Origin: Pseudomonas phenolilytica
Lineage (GTDB): Bacteria > Pseudomonadota > Gammaproteobacteria > Pseudomonadales > Pseudomonadaceae
Direction: 5' to 3'
Assembly (NCBI RefSeq): GCF_021432765.1
Contig: NZ_CP058908.1
Coordinates: 3,062,001-3,126,000 of the forward strand
DNA length: 64,000 nt
Shown: positions 54,735 through 64,000 of the stretch, in pieces
How positions within the stretch are numbered: position 1 is the first letter of the stretch
How the letters are laid out: every line of letters begins with the position of its first letter
The notes under the pieces: generated by a model
What the model was told of the DNA's origin: nothing
What the model saw: only the letters and a program-made list of their open reading frames with translations
Databases searched by the model: none
Made by a program: the position numbers and the translations under genes

Positions 54735-56284
54735 GGCAGCCGCTCCAGCTGCTCGATGACCAACCCGGCGCCAGTCTCGCGCACGGCGAAACGCACCCGG
54801 TCATCGACCTGCACCCCGTGCAGCAGATGAGCATCCTTCACCGCAAAGCGCATGGTCATGCCCGGCATGCCGAGGGTCTTGAATGGGCCGTGGGCGACCT
54901 TCACGCCCTGCGCGGTGAGCTCGACGATGCGTCCTTCGGCCTCGTGCAACGCTGCGACGATCGGCGTCTGGGCCGCATGCATCGGCATAGCAGGCTCATG
55001 CATCGCGTGTGTGGAAGGCTCGACTGGTGCGGAATCGGCATGTTCATGTGCCGCTGCCGGCTGCTCGGCAACGGCAGTGATGCCGCGCAGGCTGGCCTCA
55101 GAATCGAGCAGGAACTGCCCGGACGCGACCACCTGCTGGCCCTCCTCCAGCCCCTGCAGGATGGCAGTCTGGCTGCCGCTGTCGACACCGAGCTGCACCT
55201 CCACCGGGCGATAGCGGCCACCGGCTTCGGCGAGCATAACCAGCGCGCGCTTGCCGGTGCGGATCACCGCCTCGCTGGGGATCAGCAGTGCACTCTGCGC
55301 GCCCTGCTCGGCCAGTTCGACTCGCGCGCTAAGGCCTGGGCGCAACCGACCTCCGGCGTTGGGCAGTTCCACCCGTACACGCAGGGTGCGGCTGGCCGCC
55401 GTGGCCTCGGGCAGCACCGCCGTTACCGTGCCGGCGATTGGCTCACCGGGCAGCGCCGGCAAATGCGCCGTCGCCGCCTGCCCCGTGCGAATGCCGCCGG
55501 CCTGCGCCTCAGGCACCGCAACCTCGAGCCAGACGCTGTCCAGCCCGTTGATTCGCGCCAGCGGCGCGCCGGCGCCGACGTTCATGCCTTCGCGCACGTC
55601 CAGTTCCTGCAGCACACCGCCGATGGGCGCACGCACGGTCTGCAGTGCCTGCACCCGGCCGGAGCGCTCCAGCTGGCGGATCGCTTCGGCCGGCATGCCG
55701 ACCAGCCGCAGGCGTTGGCGCGCACCGTCCAGCAGCGCGCGTTCGCCGCTGCGGCGCAACGCGAGAAATTCCTCTTGCGCCGCCACCCATTCGGGTATCA
55801 GCAGGTCCACCAGCGGCGCGCCGGCCGTGAGCACATCGCCCGGCGCTAGCCGGTAGACGCGCTCGACGAAGCCTGCCGCGCGCGCCTGCACCACCGCCAC
55901 GTCACGATCATTGAGGCCCAGCACCCCGACGGCCTCGATGTTGCGCGCCGGCTCGCCGCGGCTGACCGTGGCCAGACGCACGCCGAGGTTGTGGGTGATG
56001 TCGGCGTCGATACGCACCGCTGGCGCGCCGGCGGCGTCTGCCTCGTCGGCGTAACGTGGCACCAGGTCCATGTCCATGAACGGTGATTTACCCGGCTGGT
56101 CGAAGCGTTGCTGCGGCACCATCGGGTCGTACCAATAGAGCACCTTGCGCTCGCTGGCGGCACTGGTGGTTAGATCCTGCGGCGCGGCATGCGGCTGGCG
56201 CGAGGCCAACCAGTAGCCACCAGCCAGCCCCAGCGCGGTGGTGACGGCGATCAGTACGCCGGTCTTGAGAACGGTCTGGCTCAT
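54731..56284 (-). CDS. cusB: CusB membrane-fusion protein with N-terminal metal-binding and C-terminal CusF-like domains
   Basis: This 517-residue periplasmic adaptor has an N-terminal membrane anchor (about 8-25). A heavy-metal-binding segment with YWYDPMVP and [12 protein letters not shown] follows (about 48-78), then barrel-sandwich, lipoyl and beta-barrel domains (to about 400). A His/Met-rich linker ([18 protein letters not shown]) leads to a C-terminal CusF-like copper domain ([15 protein letters not shown]). In E. coli CusF is a separate chaperone; here it is built into the adaptor. It overlaps cusC and cusA by ATGA on both sides. Confidence 0.9.
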   Translation of the reverse strand: MSQTVLKTGVLIAVTTALGLAGGYWLASRQPHAAPQDLTTSAASERKVLYWYDPMVPQQRFDQPGKSPFMDMDLVPRYADEADAAGAPAVRIDADITHNLGVRLATVSRGEPARNIEAVGVLGLNDRDVAVVQARAAGFVERVYRLAPGDVLTAGAPLVDLLIPEWVAAQEEFLALRRSGERALLDGARQRLRLVGMPAEAIRQLERSGRVQALQTVRAPIGGVLQELDVREGMNVGAGAPLARINGLDSVWLEVAVPEAQAGGIRTGQAATAHLPALPGEPIAGTVTAVLPEATAASRTLRVRVELPNAGGRLRPGLSARVELAEQGAQSALLIPSEAVIRTGKRALVMLAEAGGRYRPVEVQLGVDSGSQTAILQGLEEGQQVVASGQFLLDSEASLRGITAVAEQPAAAHEHADSAPVEPSTHAMHEPAMPMHAAQTPIVAALHEAEGRIVELTAQGVKVAHGPFKTLGMPGMTMRFAVKDAHLLHGVQVDDRVRFAVRETGAGLVIEQLERLP

Positions 56285-57531
56285 TGCGCATCTCCATAGG
56301 CGAAGTACAGGCGGCTGGCAGCGATGGCCTGCAGGCCATCGAGGTCGATTTCCTTCAGACGCGTTTCGATCAGTTCACGACGCGCCGTCAGCAGCGCCTC
56401 CAGCTCGCCCCGGCCGGCACGGTAGTCGGCCAGGCTGAGCTCGCTACGCTCGCGCGCCAACGGCAGCAGCACCTCGCGGGTGCGCGTCAGAGCGCGTTGC
56501 AGGCGGTCGAGCTCGGCCAGTTCATTGTCCAGTTGCTCGGCGAACTGCCGCTCCAGCGCCTCGCGCTCGGCTTCCAGCTGGTTGAGTTCGGCGTGCCGGG
56601 CGGCGATGCGCGGGTTCTGCCGCGTGCTGGTGAACAGTGGCAGGTCGAAGCTGACCTGCAGGTTGACCATGTCGCCGAATTCCTGGCCGCGGCGCAGATA
56701 GTCCACTTCCCAGCTCCAGTCGGGTTTCTTCTCCGCGGTCGCCTCGCGGATACGCGCTTGCGCCTGCTGCGTCATCGGCGTGTAAGCCTGCAGTTGCGGA
56801 TGCCGGTGCAGCTCGCGCTGCAGCGCCGGGGCGTCGAGCGGCCAGTGCGGCACGCTGCCCTCCAGCGGTTCGCTGGCGGCTTCGCCGATCCAGCGGGCGA
56901 GCGCGGCGCGGGCCTGCCGACGCTGGCGTTGCAGCTCGTCGGCGCGCTCGTCGAGCAAGGCCGCTTCCTGGCGCGGTAGCACGCTGTCGGCGGCCTGTCC
57001 GCGTCCGCCGGCAATCCGCGCCCGCACGGTTTCGCTGAGCAGGCGATTCTCGGCGTAGAGCGCGTCGAAGGTCGCCAGCTTGCGCTCGATGGTGTGACTG
57101 GCGATCCACGCCTGAGCAGTGGCCTGGCGCACGTTCAGTGCCTCGACCACGCGCTCGGCAGCGGCACGCTGGATAGCGGCATTCGCCACCTCGACCCGGG
57201 CACGGCGCTTGTCGCGGTTGGGCACGTCCTGCATCAGACCGACCATGCTCATGGTCATGCCGTCGCGGTCCAGGCTCCAGCGGTCGTTGCCCTCGATCGG
57301 CACGCTCTGTACGCCGAGCAACAGTTTCGGGTCGGGCAGTTCGCCGGCAGGTACGGCGTCGCTACGAGCGGCCTGCAGTTTGGCCGCTTCGGCCTGTAGG
57401 GACGGCGCCTGTTGCTGGGCCAGCGTTTGGGCCTCGTCGAAGCTCAGCGCGCTGGCGGCAGCCGGCAACGCCAGAACGCACGCGGCCACAGCGGCGCGCA
57501 CGCGAATGTCTCGCATCAATCGGGATTGCAT
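56281..57531 (-). CDS. cusC: CusC-type outer-membrane efflux channel (TolC family)
   Basis: This 416-residue protein has a signal peptide (AAVAACVLALPAAASA) and long coiled-coil helices rich in Gln, Ala, Arg and Glu, as in TolC-type channels. It completes the CusCBA tripartite pump. The ATG at 57531 is preferred; an in-frame TTG 15 bases earlier sits in the ribosome-binding region. The stop overlaps the cusB start. Confidence 0.88.
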   Translation of the reverse strand: MQSRLMRDIRVRAAVAACVLALPAAASALSFDEAQTLAQQQAPSLQAEAAKLQAARSDAVPAGELPDPKLLLGVQSVPIEGNDRWSLDRDGMTMSMVGLMQDVPNRDKRRARVEVANAAIQRAAAERVVEALNVRQATAQAWIASHTIERKLATFDALYAENRLLSETVRARIAGGRGQAADSVLPRQEAALLDERADELQRQRRQARAALARWIGEAASEPLEGSVPHWPLDAPALQRELHRHPQLQAYTPMTQQAQARIREATAEKKPDWSWEVDYLRRGQEFGDMVNLQVSFDLPLFTSTRQNPRIAARHAELNQLEAEREALERQFAEQLDNELAELDRLQRALTRTREVLLPLARERSELSLADYRAGRGELEALLTARRELIETRLKEIDLDGLQAIAASRLYFAYGDAQ

Positions 57532-57616
57532 CTGCGGATTCCTCAAATCCTGCGTGCCGGACGGGCACGCGCGAGGCCAGTCGCCAGGCGACGGACCAGT
57601 CAGCTCGGATGGGGAA

Positions 57617-57967
57617 TCACGCGCACGGGGGGCGCCAGACGTCGGCGCCGTTACGCGGAGGAATGAAGTCGGGAAGGTAGACGATCAGCCGGGATGACGG
57701 CGCATCGACGTCCGCGCGCGGTACGTCGAACTGCAACAGGCAGCCGGTCTTGCACTGATGGCCGCTCTTGCACTGCGGATTGCCGTCGTGCCCGTGGTCG
57801 CCATGCTGGCCGGCGTGCGGGTCCGACACGTGCTGCATAGCGCCATGTTGCGTGTCTGCCAGTTGCATCGTGCAAGGCTGCGCCATGCGCTCAGCCGCGA
57901 CCAGTCCGTTGACGGGAAGCGCGAGGCTGATCAGCAGTAGCAGGCACAGCGACAGACAGGTTTTCAT
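57617..57967 (-). CDS. small His/Cys-rich exported metal-binding protein
   Basis: The 116-residue protein has a signal peptide (CLSLCLLLLISLALPVNG) and a central His/Met/Cys-rich stretch (QHGAMQHVSDPHAGQHGDHGHDG, then CKSGHQCKTGC), ending in VWRPPCA. It lies 85 bp upstream of cusC in the same direction. Such small proteins at the head of metal-efflux operons (CzcI/CopL-like) bind metal in the periplasm or modulate the response. I cannot assign a family firmly. The ATG at 57967 is chosen because it places the signal peptide at the start. Confidence 0.7.
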   Translation of the reverse strand: MKTCLSLCLLLLISLALPVNGLVAAERMAQPCTMQLADTQHGAMQHVSDPHAGQHGDHGHDGNPQCKSGHQCKTGCLLQFDVPRADVDAPSSRLIVYLPDFIPPRNGADVWRPPCA

Positions 57968-58019
57968 GGCGGCCAGTGTAGCGGCGGACGGGCTAACAAG
58001 AACTTGATCGAGATCGCCT

Positions 58020-59711
58020 TCAGGCACCGTCCGCGGACGGTCGTTCGCCGAGCAGGTGGCTGAGCACGGAGCGCATCTTGCCGGCCTTGACGGGCTTGTT
58101 CAACACCGGCACGCCAAGCCCCTGCAGCTGTTTGCGGCACTCGTCGCTGCGGTCGGCGGTAATCATCACCAGCGGAATCGCCGCGTTGAAGTGCAGGCGC
58201 AGCGCCTGCACCACTTCCCAGCCGGTGACCCCGAGGTCCAGGTGATAGTCGGCAAGGATCAGCTCCGGCGCGTGCCCTTGCAGCACTTCCAGGGCGCTGG
58301 CTTCGTCGGTTGCGGTGAGCGCTTCGCAGCCCCACTGGCCGAGCAGCGCGGCCATGCTGTGGAGGATGCTGAGCTCGTTGTCGAGCACAAGCAGGCGCCG
58401 CCCCGGCAGCGGATTACCCAGCTGCGGCAGGCCGCCCAGCACCTCGCTCGTGCGCGCCGGCAACGCCTCGGCCAGCGGCACCTCGATACTGAAGACCGAG
58501 CCGCGACCCGGTTGTGAGCGCACCTGGATGCGGTAGTCGAGCATCTTGGCAATACGATCGACGATCGCCAGGCCCAGGCCGACGCCGCGCCGCTCGGCGG
58601 CACGCTCGACGTTGAGTTGGTTGAATTCGAGGAAGACCGACTGTATCTGCTCGGCGGGAATACCGCGCCCGGTGTCCCAGACCTCGATGCGCAGCGCAGC
58701 GCCGCGCTTGCGTGCACCGAGCAGCACCCGGCCGTGTTCGGTGTAGCGACAGGCGTTGCTGAGGAAGTTGCGCAGGATGCGCGTCAGCAGACGGAAATCG
58801 CTTTGGATTGCGTACGCCGGAATGAAATGCGCCAACTGCAGGCCAGCCGCCGCGGCGACCGGCTGGAATTCGGAAACCAGCGGCAACAACACCTCGTCCA
58901 GGCGATAAGTGTCGATATCCGGCTTGATCGCGCTCTGATCGAGCTTGGAAATATCCAAGAGATCGGTGAGCAGGTCTTCGGCACCTTCCAGCGCCTGATG
59001 TGCGCGCTCGACGAGGTTGAGTTCCTCGCCGGGCAACTTGCGCTCGCGCAGGGTCGAGATCAGCAGGCGCGCGGCATTCAGCGGTTGCAGCAGGTCATGG
59101 CTGGCGGCGGCCAGGTACTTGTCCTTGCTCAAGTTGGCGGCTTCGGCGGCATCGCGCGCAGCGCGCAGCTCGCAGGTACGCTCGGCGACGCGCTGTTCGA
59201 GCTGCTCGTTGAGCTGCAGCAAGCGCAGCTGGGCGAGCTTGCGCTCGGTGATGTCGGCGACGAAGCCTTCCACCAGGCCATCTTCGTCGGGCTTGAGCAG
59301 CAGGTTCATGAGCACGTAGATGGCGCTGCCATCCCGACGCCGCAATCGCGTTTCATAGCCGAACAGACCGTGCTGCTGGCTCAGCGTGTAGCGAATCTGC
59401 CGCAGCTCATCCTCGCCACCGATGAACAGGTGATGCGAAAGATCGGTCAGCGCCCACAGCGCTTCTTCCGGGGTCTCGTACCCCAGCATCCGCGCCAGCG
59501 CCGGGTTCGCCGCGCGAATGCCCTCCTGCAGGCTGGCCTGGAAAATGCCATGCACGGCGTGCTCGAACAGCCATTTGTAGCGATTGCGCTCGGCTTCCAG
59601 CTCTTCCAGACGCGCCAGCAGCTCCGGGTAATGGCTCTTGCGCGCCGAATGGCTGCCGAAGCCGAGCAGCTGGGTCAGCGCCCGCTGCTGCTCGTCAGAG
59701 GGCTTCGGCAT
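58020..59711 (-). CDS. ercS: PAS hybrid sensor histidine kinase/response regulator, ErcS-like
   Basis: The 563-residue protein has no membrane segment. In order: a PAS domain (about 45-175, HGIFQASLQEGIRAANPALARMLGY), a coiled coil, HisKA with SHDLLQPLNAARLLISTLRE, HATPase (NACRYTEHGRV, DTGRGIPAEQ, GVGLGLAIVDR) and a C-terminal receiver (LVLDNE, phospho-Asp in ILADYHLDLG). In P. aeruginosa the kinase next to ercA and pqqH controls PQQ-dependent ethanol oxidation, and gene order here is the same. The start at 59711 has GAGG six bases upstream and overlaps the ercA end by 17 bases. Confidence 0.87.
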   Translation of the reverse strand: MPKPSDEQQRALTQLLGFGSHSARKSHYPELLARLEELEAERNRYKWLFEHAVHGIFQASLQEGIRAANPALARMLGYETPEEALWALTDLSHHLFIGGEDELRQIRYTLSQQHGLFGYETRLRRRDGSAIYVLMNLLLKPDEDGLVEGFVADITERKLAQLRLLQLNEQLEQRVAERTCELRAARDAAEAANLSKDKYLAAASHDLLQPLNAARLLISTLRERKLPGEELNLVERAHQALEGAEDLLTDLLDISKLDQSAIKPDIDTYRLDEVLLPLVSEFQPVAAAAGLQLAHFIPAYAIQSDFRLLTRILRNFLSNACRYTEHGRVLLGARKRGAALRIEVWDTGRGIPAEQIQSVFLEFNQLNVERAAERRGVGLGLAIVDRIAKMLDYRIQVRSQPGRGSVFSIEVPLAEALPARTSEVLGGLPQLGNPLPGRRLLVLDNELSILHSMAALLGQWGCEALTATDEASALEVLQGHAPELILADYHLDLGVTGWEVVQALRLHFNAAIPLVMITADRSDECRKQLQGLGVPVLNKPVKAGKMRSVLSHLLGERPSADGA

Positions 59712-60858
59712 AGACGACCTCGACGTCCCTCTGTGTCGACGAGCGCGGATTGGTGAGGATGCATGGGTCCTGCATCGCATGGTGGGAAAGGAACGGAATG
59801 TCGGTCAGCCGCACGCCGTGCAGCCCAAGGCTTTCGTTGAAGCCGATCGCCTGCTTGAGGCTGATCAGGTGGCTGACCAGCCGCTCGCGCACCTGCCGGT
59901 GGTTCAGCCCGCGAGTGTCGATGCCCAGCGTCTGCGCGACCACCTTAAAGCGGTCCGGCGCGGCGTCGTAGTTGAACGCGACCACATGCTCGACCAGCAC
60001 TGCGTTACACAGGCCATGGGGCAGATCCAGATAACCGCCGAGGCTGTGCGACATGGCGTGCACTGCGCCGAGAATGGCGTTGGAGAACGCCAGGCCCGCC
60101 TGCATGCTGCCGAGCATGATCTGCTCGCGCAGTGCCAGGTCGGCCGGGTTGCTGATCATCTGCACCAGATTGCCGTTGATCAGGCGCATCGCCTCCAGCG
60201 CGTGCGGATCGGTCAGCGGGCCGTGCCCGGTGGAGACGAACGCCTCGATGGCATGCACCAGCGCGTCGATACCGGTACAGGCGGAGAGGAACGGGTCCAT
60301 GCTCAGGGTGGTTTCCGGGTCGATCAGCGAGACGTCCGGCACGGCGGCCTTGCTGACGATGGAAAACTTCATCCGCTCATCCTGATTGGAGATGATCACG
60401 AACTGCGAGACGTCCGCCGAAGTGCCAGCAGTGGTGGGAATCAGGATCAGCGGCGGACTGGGAATCCGCAGGGTGTCCACGCCTTCGAACTCGATGATGT
60501 GGCGGCCGTGAGCGACGACGATGCCGATGCCCTTGGCGCAATCCATCGGGCTACCGCCACCGACGGCGACGATCACGTTGCAGCCCTGGTTACGGTAGGC
60601 CTCGGCGCCGAGCATCACCTCCTCGCAACGGGGGTTCGGCGACACCTCGGTAAACAGGTGGTGCTCGACGCCCTGGCGCTCCAGGCTGGCCTGCACGTCG
60701 GCCACCCAGCCCGCGGCGACCACGCCGGGGTCGGACACCAGCAACACTTTGCGCGCGCCGAAGTTGCTCGCGCAGGTACCGACGCTGTGCCGACAGCCGG
60801 CGCCGAAGACAATTTCAGGGGATACGAATTTACGCTGAAGGCTGATATTCGGGCTCAT
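59695..60858 (-). CDS. ercA: iron-containing alcohol dehydrogenase ErcA
   Basis: This 387-residue type III Fe-dependent alcohol dehydrogenase has the nucleotide segment VAVGGGSPMDCAKGIGI and metal-ligand region HAMSHSLGGYLDLPHGLCNAVLVEHV. In pseudomonads ErcA is required for regulation of the ethanol-oxidation system, possibly sensing an alcohol or aldehyde rather than serving bulk catabolism. It lies between pqqH and ercS in the conserved order. Confidence 0.88.
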   Translation of the reverse strand: MSPNISLQRKFVSPEIVFGAGCRHSVGTCASNFGARKVLLVSDPGVVAAGWVADVQASLERQGVEHHLFTEVSPNPRCEEVMLGAEAYRNQGCNVIVAVGGGSPMDCAKGIGIVVAHGRHIIEFEGVDTLRIPSPPLILIPTTAGTSADVSQFVIISNQDERMKFSIVSKAAVPDVSLIDPETTLSMDPFLSACTGIDALVHAIEAFVSTGHGPLTDPHALEAMRLINGNLVQMISNPADLALREQIMLGSMQAGLAFSNAILGAVHAMSHSLGGYLDLPHGLCNAVLVEHVVAFNYDAAPDRFKVVAQTLGIDTRGLNHRQVRERLVSHLISLKQAIGFNESLGLHGVRLTDIPFLSHHAMQDPCILTNPRSSTQRDVEVVYAEAL

Positions 60859-60958
60859 GACTGCGGCCTTTTTATTTTTTGTTACAACGGCGCAAGCCTA
60901 CTGCATTACTCAGCTAAAGCAATCCACCGAAAGGCGACCGGCCGTCGCCGGCCCGCGC

Positions 60959-62854
60959 CTACAACAGCCGCTGGTAAAAGCGCCATTCACCAGTCAGCGC
61001 ATCAGCCAAATGGCGCGCTTGGCGAAAGCCGTGCCTCTCCTCGGGATAGAGCCGGTACTCGACCGGAACGCCGCGTGCACGCAGTGCCGCTACCATCGAC
61101 TCGGTCTGGCCGGGCAGCACCACGGCATCGCGGCCGCCCTGGAAGAAGATCACCGGCGCCTCGATCCGTCCCGCATTGTGCAACGGCGCGCGCTGCTGGA
61201 AGCGCTGCGGCACCTGGTACGGGTCGCCGATCAGCCAGTCCAGATAGTCGCCCTCGAACTTGTGGGTGCCGCGCCGCAGCGCCAGCGGGTCGCTGACGCC
61301 GTACAGGCTGGCGCCGCCGCGCCAGCGCGAATCGGCGGCCAGGGCGCAGAGTGCGGTATAGCCGCCAGCGCTTGACCCGCGGATGAAGGCCCGCGTGGCG
61401 TCGATCCAGCCGCGCCTGGCCAGCGCATCGACCACCTGGCATGCATCCTCGACATCCAGCACGCCCCACTGCTCGCGCAGCCGCATCCGATAGGCGCGAC
61501 CGAAGCCGCTGCTGCCACGATAGTTGACGTCGACCACGGCAAAACCGCGCTGCGTCCAGAACTGGATACGCGGATCGAAGACCGGGTAGCACGCCGACGT
61601 CGGCCCGCCGTGAACGAATACCAGCAGCGGCGGCCGCACGCCGTCCGGCCCGATGCAGTGCGCGTTGCACGGCGGATAGAAGAACGCATGTGCGCGTTCG
61701 CTGGCGGCGGCTCCGGTGGCAAAGTACAGGCTCTGCGGACGCGCAAGCTCATCGTCGGGCAGCGGTCGTACGCCGCCGGCGAGTATCCGCACGCTGCCGC
61801 TGTCTCGCGCAATCGCCAGCACCGCCGGGGTGTGCGCGGGCGATCCGACGATGCAGTAGAAGTGGTGGTCGTCGGCGGTTAGCTGGCGGCAGCGCGAGAA
61901 ATCGTTGGCCAGTTGCCGCACCCTGCCCGTGTCGGCGTACTCGAACAACAGGCCCTGACCATCGCTCATGCGGGTCAGCAGCATGCCGCCGTTAGCCAGC
62001 GGCAGGTAGCTGCAGGTCGCCAGTTCCCAGGGCGCCGGCGCGCAGTCGACATCCGCCGCCATATCCAGTTCGAGGGGCTGCAGGCGCCCCGCCCGCTCGC
62101 GCCAGGGTTGCCAGCCGCCTGCGCGGTCGGACAGACAATACAGCTCGCCGAGGGCGCAGAAGCGCGGTTGCTGCAACGCTTCCTCACCCTCAGTCCCAGC
62201 TACGCAATGGGGCGCGCCCCAGACGCCGTCGGCACCGCGCTCCGCGAGCCAAAGGCTGGTGAACGTCCAGGGCTGCTCGGGGCGGCTCCACTGGATCCAG
62301 GCCAATCGGTCGCCCTGGCGGTTCGTCACAGGCGAGGAGTAGAAATCCGCGCCCTCGGCCACAACCCTCCGTGCGCCATCGGCCAGATCAATGCTGACGA
62401 TGCGATGCCGCACGGGCTGTTGTGCGTGGTCCTCCTCTACCGCCAGGATCGCAGCGCTACAGCTATCGAAGTGCAGCGCGCCATAGCGACCGGCGCCGTT
62501 GGCGGTCAGCGGCGTTGGCGGGCTGGGGCTACCCTCCGCCGTCAAGGTCTGCAGGTGAATCTGCTGGTCAGCCTCGTTGACGAACGCTATGCCCTGCGCG
62601 GTCAGGCAGAAGGCGCCGCCGCCGTATTCGTAGACCCGGCTGCGCAGCGAGTAGCCGGCCGGCGTCAGGCAGCGTGCACCGCCATCGCGCCAGTACCACA
62701 GGCTGCAGCGTGCCTCGCCGGGGTCGTAGGCGATCCAGAACAGCCCGTTATGCCCGGCGCGCAGCTCGGTGAAATCGCCGCAGGCCGCGGCGGCGCTTTC
62801 GGCGCTCCAGTCGCTGGGCCAGAAGCCATAGGGAACCGTCGCACGCTCACTCAT
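60959..62854 (-). CDS. pqqH: S9 prolyl-oligopeptidase-like protein PqqH
   Basis: This 631-residue protein has an N-terminal beta-propeller-like half and a C-terminal alpha/beta hydrolase half. The nucleophile Ser is in GSSAGGYTAL, Asp near GGRDAVVLPGQ and His in EERHGF. Its gene follows pqqE at once. In P. aeruginosa the homologue pqqH adjoins the pqq genes and may process the PqqA peptide or its products. No signal peptide is seen, so it is probably cytoplasmic. Confidence 0.87.
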   Translation of the reverse strand: MSERATVPYGFWPSDWSAESAAAACGDFTELRAGHNGLFWIAYDPGEARCSLWYWRDGGARCLTPAGYSLRSRVYEYGGGAFCLTAQGIAFVNEADQQIHLQTLTAEGSPSPPTPLTANGAGRYGALHFDSCSAAILAVEEDHAQQPVRHRIVSIDLADGARRVVAEGADFYSSPVTNRQGDRLAWIQWSRPEQPWTFTSLWLAERGADGVWGAPHCVAGTEGEEALQQPRFCALGELYCLSDRAGGWQPWRERAGRLQPLELDMAADVDCAPAPWELATCSYLPLANGGMLLTRMSDGQGLLFEYADTGRVRQLANDFSRCRQLTADDHHFYCIVGSPAHTPAVLAIARDSGSVRILAGGVRPLPDDELARPQSLYFATGAAASERAHAFFYPPCNAHCIGPDGVRPPLLVFVHGGPTSACYPVFDPRIQFWTQRGFAVVDVNYRGSSGFGRAYRMRLREQWGVLDVEDACQVVDALARRGWIDATRAFIRGSSAGGYTALCALAADSRWRGGASLYGVSDPLALRRGTHKFEGDYLDWLIGDPYQVPQRFQQRAPLHNAGRIEAPVIFFQGGRDAVVLPGQTESMVAALRARGVPVEYRLYPEERHGFRQARHLADALTGEWRFYQRLL

Positions 62855-62859
62855 GGGCG

Positions 62860-63999
62860 CTACATCTTGCAGATCAGTTTCGAGGCCTTTTCGTTGCGGT
62901 GCTGCAGCTGGTCGAGCCCCAGAGCCGCATGTTCGGCCTGCTCACGCGCGGCGAGAATCTTGCCGTGCTGTGGCGACTTGCTGCACACCGGGTCGGCGTT
63001 GGCGGCATCGCCGGTAAGCATGAAGGCCTGGCAGCGGCAACCGCCGAAGTCCTTTTCCTTCTCGTCACAGCTGCGGCACGGCTCGGGCATCCAGTCGTAG
63101 CCGCGAAACTTGTTGAAGCCGAACGAGTGGCGCCAGATGTACTCGACGCTGTGCTCGCGCACGTTGGGAAACTCCACTGGCAGCTGTCGCGCGCTGTGAC
63201 AAGGCAGCGCGGTGCCATCCGGGGTGATGTCGAGGAACAGGTTGCCCCAGCCGTTCATGCAGGCCTTGGGGCGCTCCTCGTAGTAATCCGGGGTGACGAA
63301 GATCAGCTTGCACGGGTGGTTCTCCGCGGCCAGCTTGTCGCGCCACTCATTGGTGATGCGCTCGGCGCGCACCAGCTGCTCCTTGCTCGGCAGCAGGCCG
63401 GCGCGGTTCAGCTCGGCCCAGCCGTAAAACTGGCAGGTGGCGAGCTCGACGAAATCGGCTTCCAGTTCGATACACAGGCGGATGATCTGGTCGATGTTGT
63501 CGATGTTGTGCCGGTGAGTGACGAAGTTGAGCACCATCGGGTAGCCATGCTTCTTCACCGCTCGGGCCATTTCCAGCTTGTGGGCGAAGGCCTTCTTCGA
63601 GCCGGCCAGCAGGTTGTTCACCTCCTCGTCGGCGGCCTGAAAGCTGATCTGAATGTGATCGAGCCCGGCCTCGGCGAAGCTGGCGATCTTCGCTTCGGTC
63701 AGGCCGATGCCCGAGGTAATCAGGTTGGTGTAGTAGCCCAGCTTGCGCGCCGCGCCGATCAGTTCGGCCAGATCCTCGCGGACCAGTGGCTCGCCGCCGG
63801 AGAAACCCAGCTGTGCGGCGCCCATCTCGCGGGCTTGGCGAAACACCTCGATCCACTCGGCGGTGCTCAGCTCCTCGTGGCTGCGGGCGAAATCCAGCGG
63901 GTTGGAGCAATACGGGCACTGCAGCGGGCAGCGATAGGTCAGCTCGGCCAGCAGCCAGAGCGGCGGGCCGGGTTCGAAACCGGGTTTAGCGAAGCTCGA
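62860..63999 (-). CDS. pqqE: PqqE, radical SAM enzyme of PQQ synthesis (5' end just outside window)
   Basis: The visible 379 codons start a few residues inside the gene and include nearly the whole protein. The radical-SAM site C-x3-C-x2-C is in CPLQCPYC, followed by FSGGEPL. A C-terminal SPASM domain has Cys ligands ([30 protein letters not shown]). PqqE links the Glu and Tyr side chains of the PqqA peptide. The stop lies 5 bp before the pqqH start. Upstream pqqABCD should lie beyond the right edge. Confidence 0.96.
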   Translation of the reverse strand, partial: SSFAKPGFEPGPPLWLLAELTYRCPLQCPYCSNPLDFARSHEELSTAEWIEVFRQAREMGAAQLGFSGGEPLVREDLAELIGAARKLGYYTNLITSGIGLTEAKIASFAEAGLDHIQISFQAADEEVNNLLAGSKKAFAHKLEMARAVKKHGYPMVLNFVTHRHNIDNIDQIIRLCIELEADFVELATCQFYGWAELNRAGLLPSKEQLVRAERITNEWRDKLAAENHPCKLIFVTPDYYEERPKACMNGWGNLFLDITPDGTALPCHSARQLPVEFPNVREHSVEYIWRHSFGFNKFRGYDWMPEPCRSCDEKEKDFGGCRCQAFMLTGDAANADPVCSKSPQHGKILAAREQAEHAALGLDQLQHRNEKASKLICKM

Positions 64000-64000
64000 T

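Overview
The window looks like chromosome from a high-GC gammaproteobacterium of the Pseudomonadaceae, most likely the Stutzerimonas (Pseudomonas stutzeri) group. The grounds are the gacA-uvrC-pgsA-tRNA-Gly-tRNA-Cys-tRNA-Leu order, GacA starting at TTG, the pqqE-pqqH-ercA-ercS order and the etfBA/ETF-QO genes. Assignment below family level is inference.

Positions 1-30330 are a steroid (bile-salt/androstane) catabolic region made of several divergent operons. Side-chain or C/D-ring CoA-ester enzymes come first: a MaoC/DUF35 hydratase, an SDR, a crotonase and two overlapping acyl-CoA dehydrogenases. Next are an OYE-family reductase and a DUF1329/DUF1302 outer-membrane pair. A long leftward operon then reads HsaA > KstD > SDR > KshB > FadD3-like ligase. 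Another leftward operon reads aldehyde dehydrogenase > chemoreceptor > Tat-exported amidase. A rightward operon reads HsaB > 7alpha-HSDH-like SDR > HsaE > HsaG > HsaF > MFS, and a divergent pair holds 3alpha-HSD/carbonyl reductase and a thiolase. KshA, HsaC and HsaD are not in the window. Five intergenic regions of this block share a spaced palindrome, TCGTC-N6-GACGA, that could be the operator of an unseen regulator. Three leaders or start regions (DUF1302, KstD, aldehyde dehydrogenase) carry AACAACAA/AACAAGAA motifs of the Hfq-Crc type.

Positions 30364-36788 are core energy metabolism: etfB-etfA, a proton-translocating transhydrogenase operon (pntAA-pntAB-pntB) and ETF-ubiquinone oxidoreductase. 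ETF would accept electrons from the acyl-CoA dehydrogenases upstream. A crotonase of much lower GC lies directly before etfB. Positions 36901-39723 hold an MFS-wrbA operon divergent from a LysR regulator.

Positions 39724-44099 carry the tRNA cluster and gacA-uvrC-pgsA, all leftward. The tRNA-Leu(UAA) gene is interrupted in its anticodon loop, after U34, by a 230-nt insert with the core sequences of a group I intron. A 5' half-tRNA-like relic lies just upstream of it.

Positions 44327-51565 form an arsenic island: CDF-like transporter, thioredoxin-like protein, ArsP-type permease and Acr3 leftward; ArsC-ArsR fusion, ArsH, arsenic-linked GAPDH and ArsJ rightward. Positions 51612-57967 are a leftward copper/silver efflux operon (CusC-CusB-CusA) preceded by a His/Cys-rich periplasmic protein. 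Positions 58020-64000 are the PQQ/ethanol-oxidation locus: hybrid kinase ErcS, Fe-dependent alcohol dehydrogenase ErcA, PqqH peptidase and the end of PqqE.
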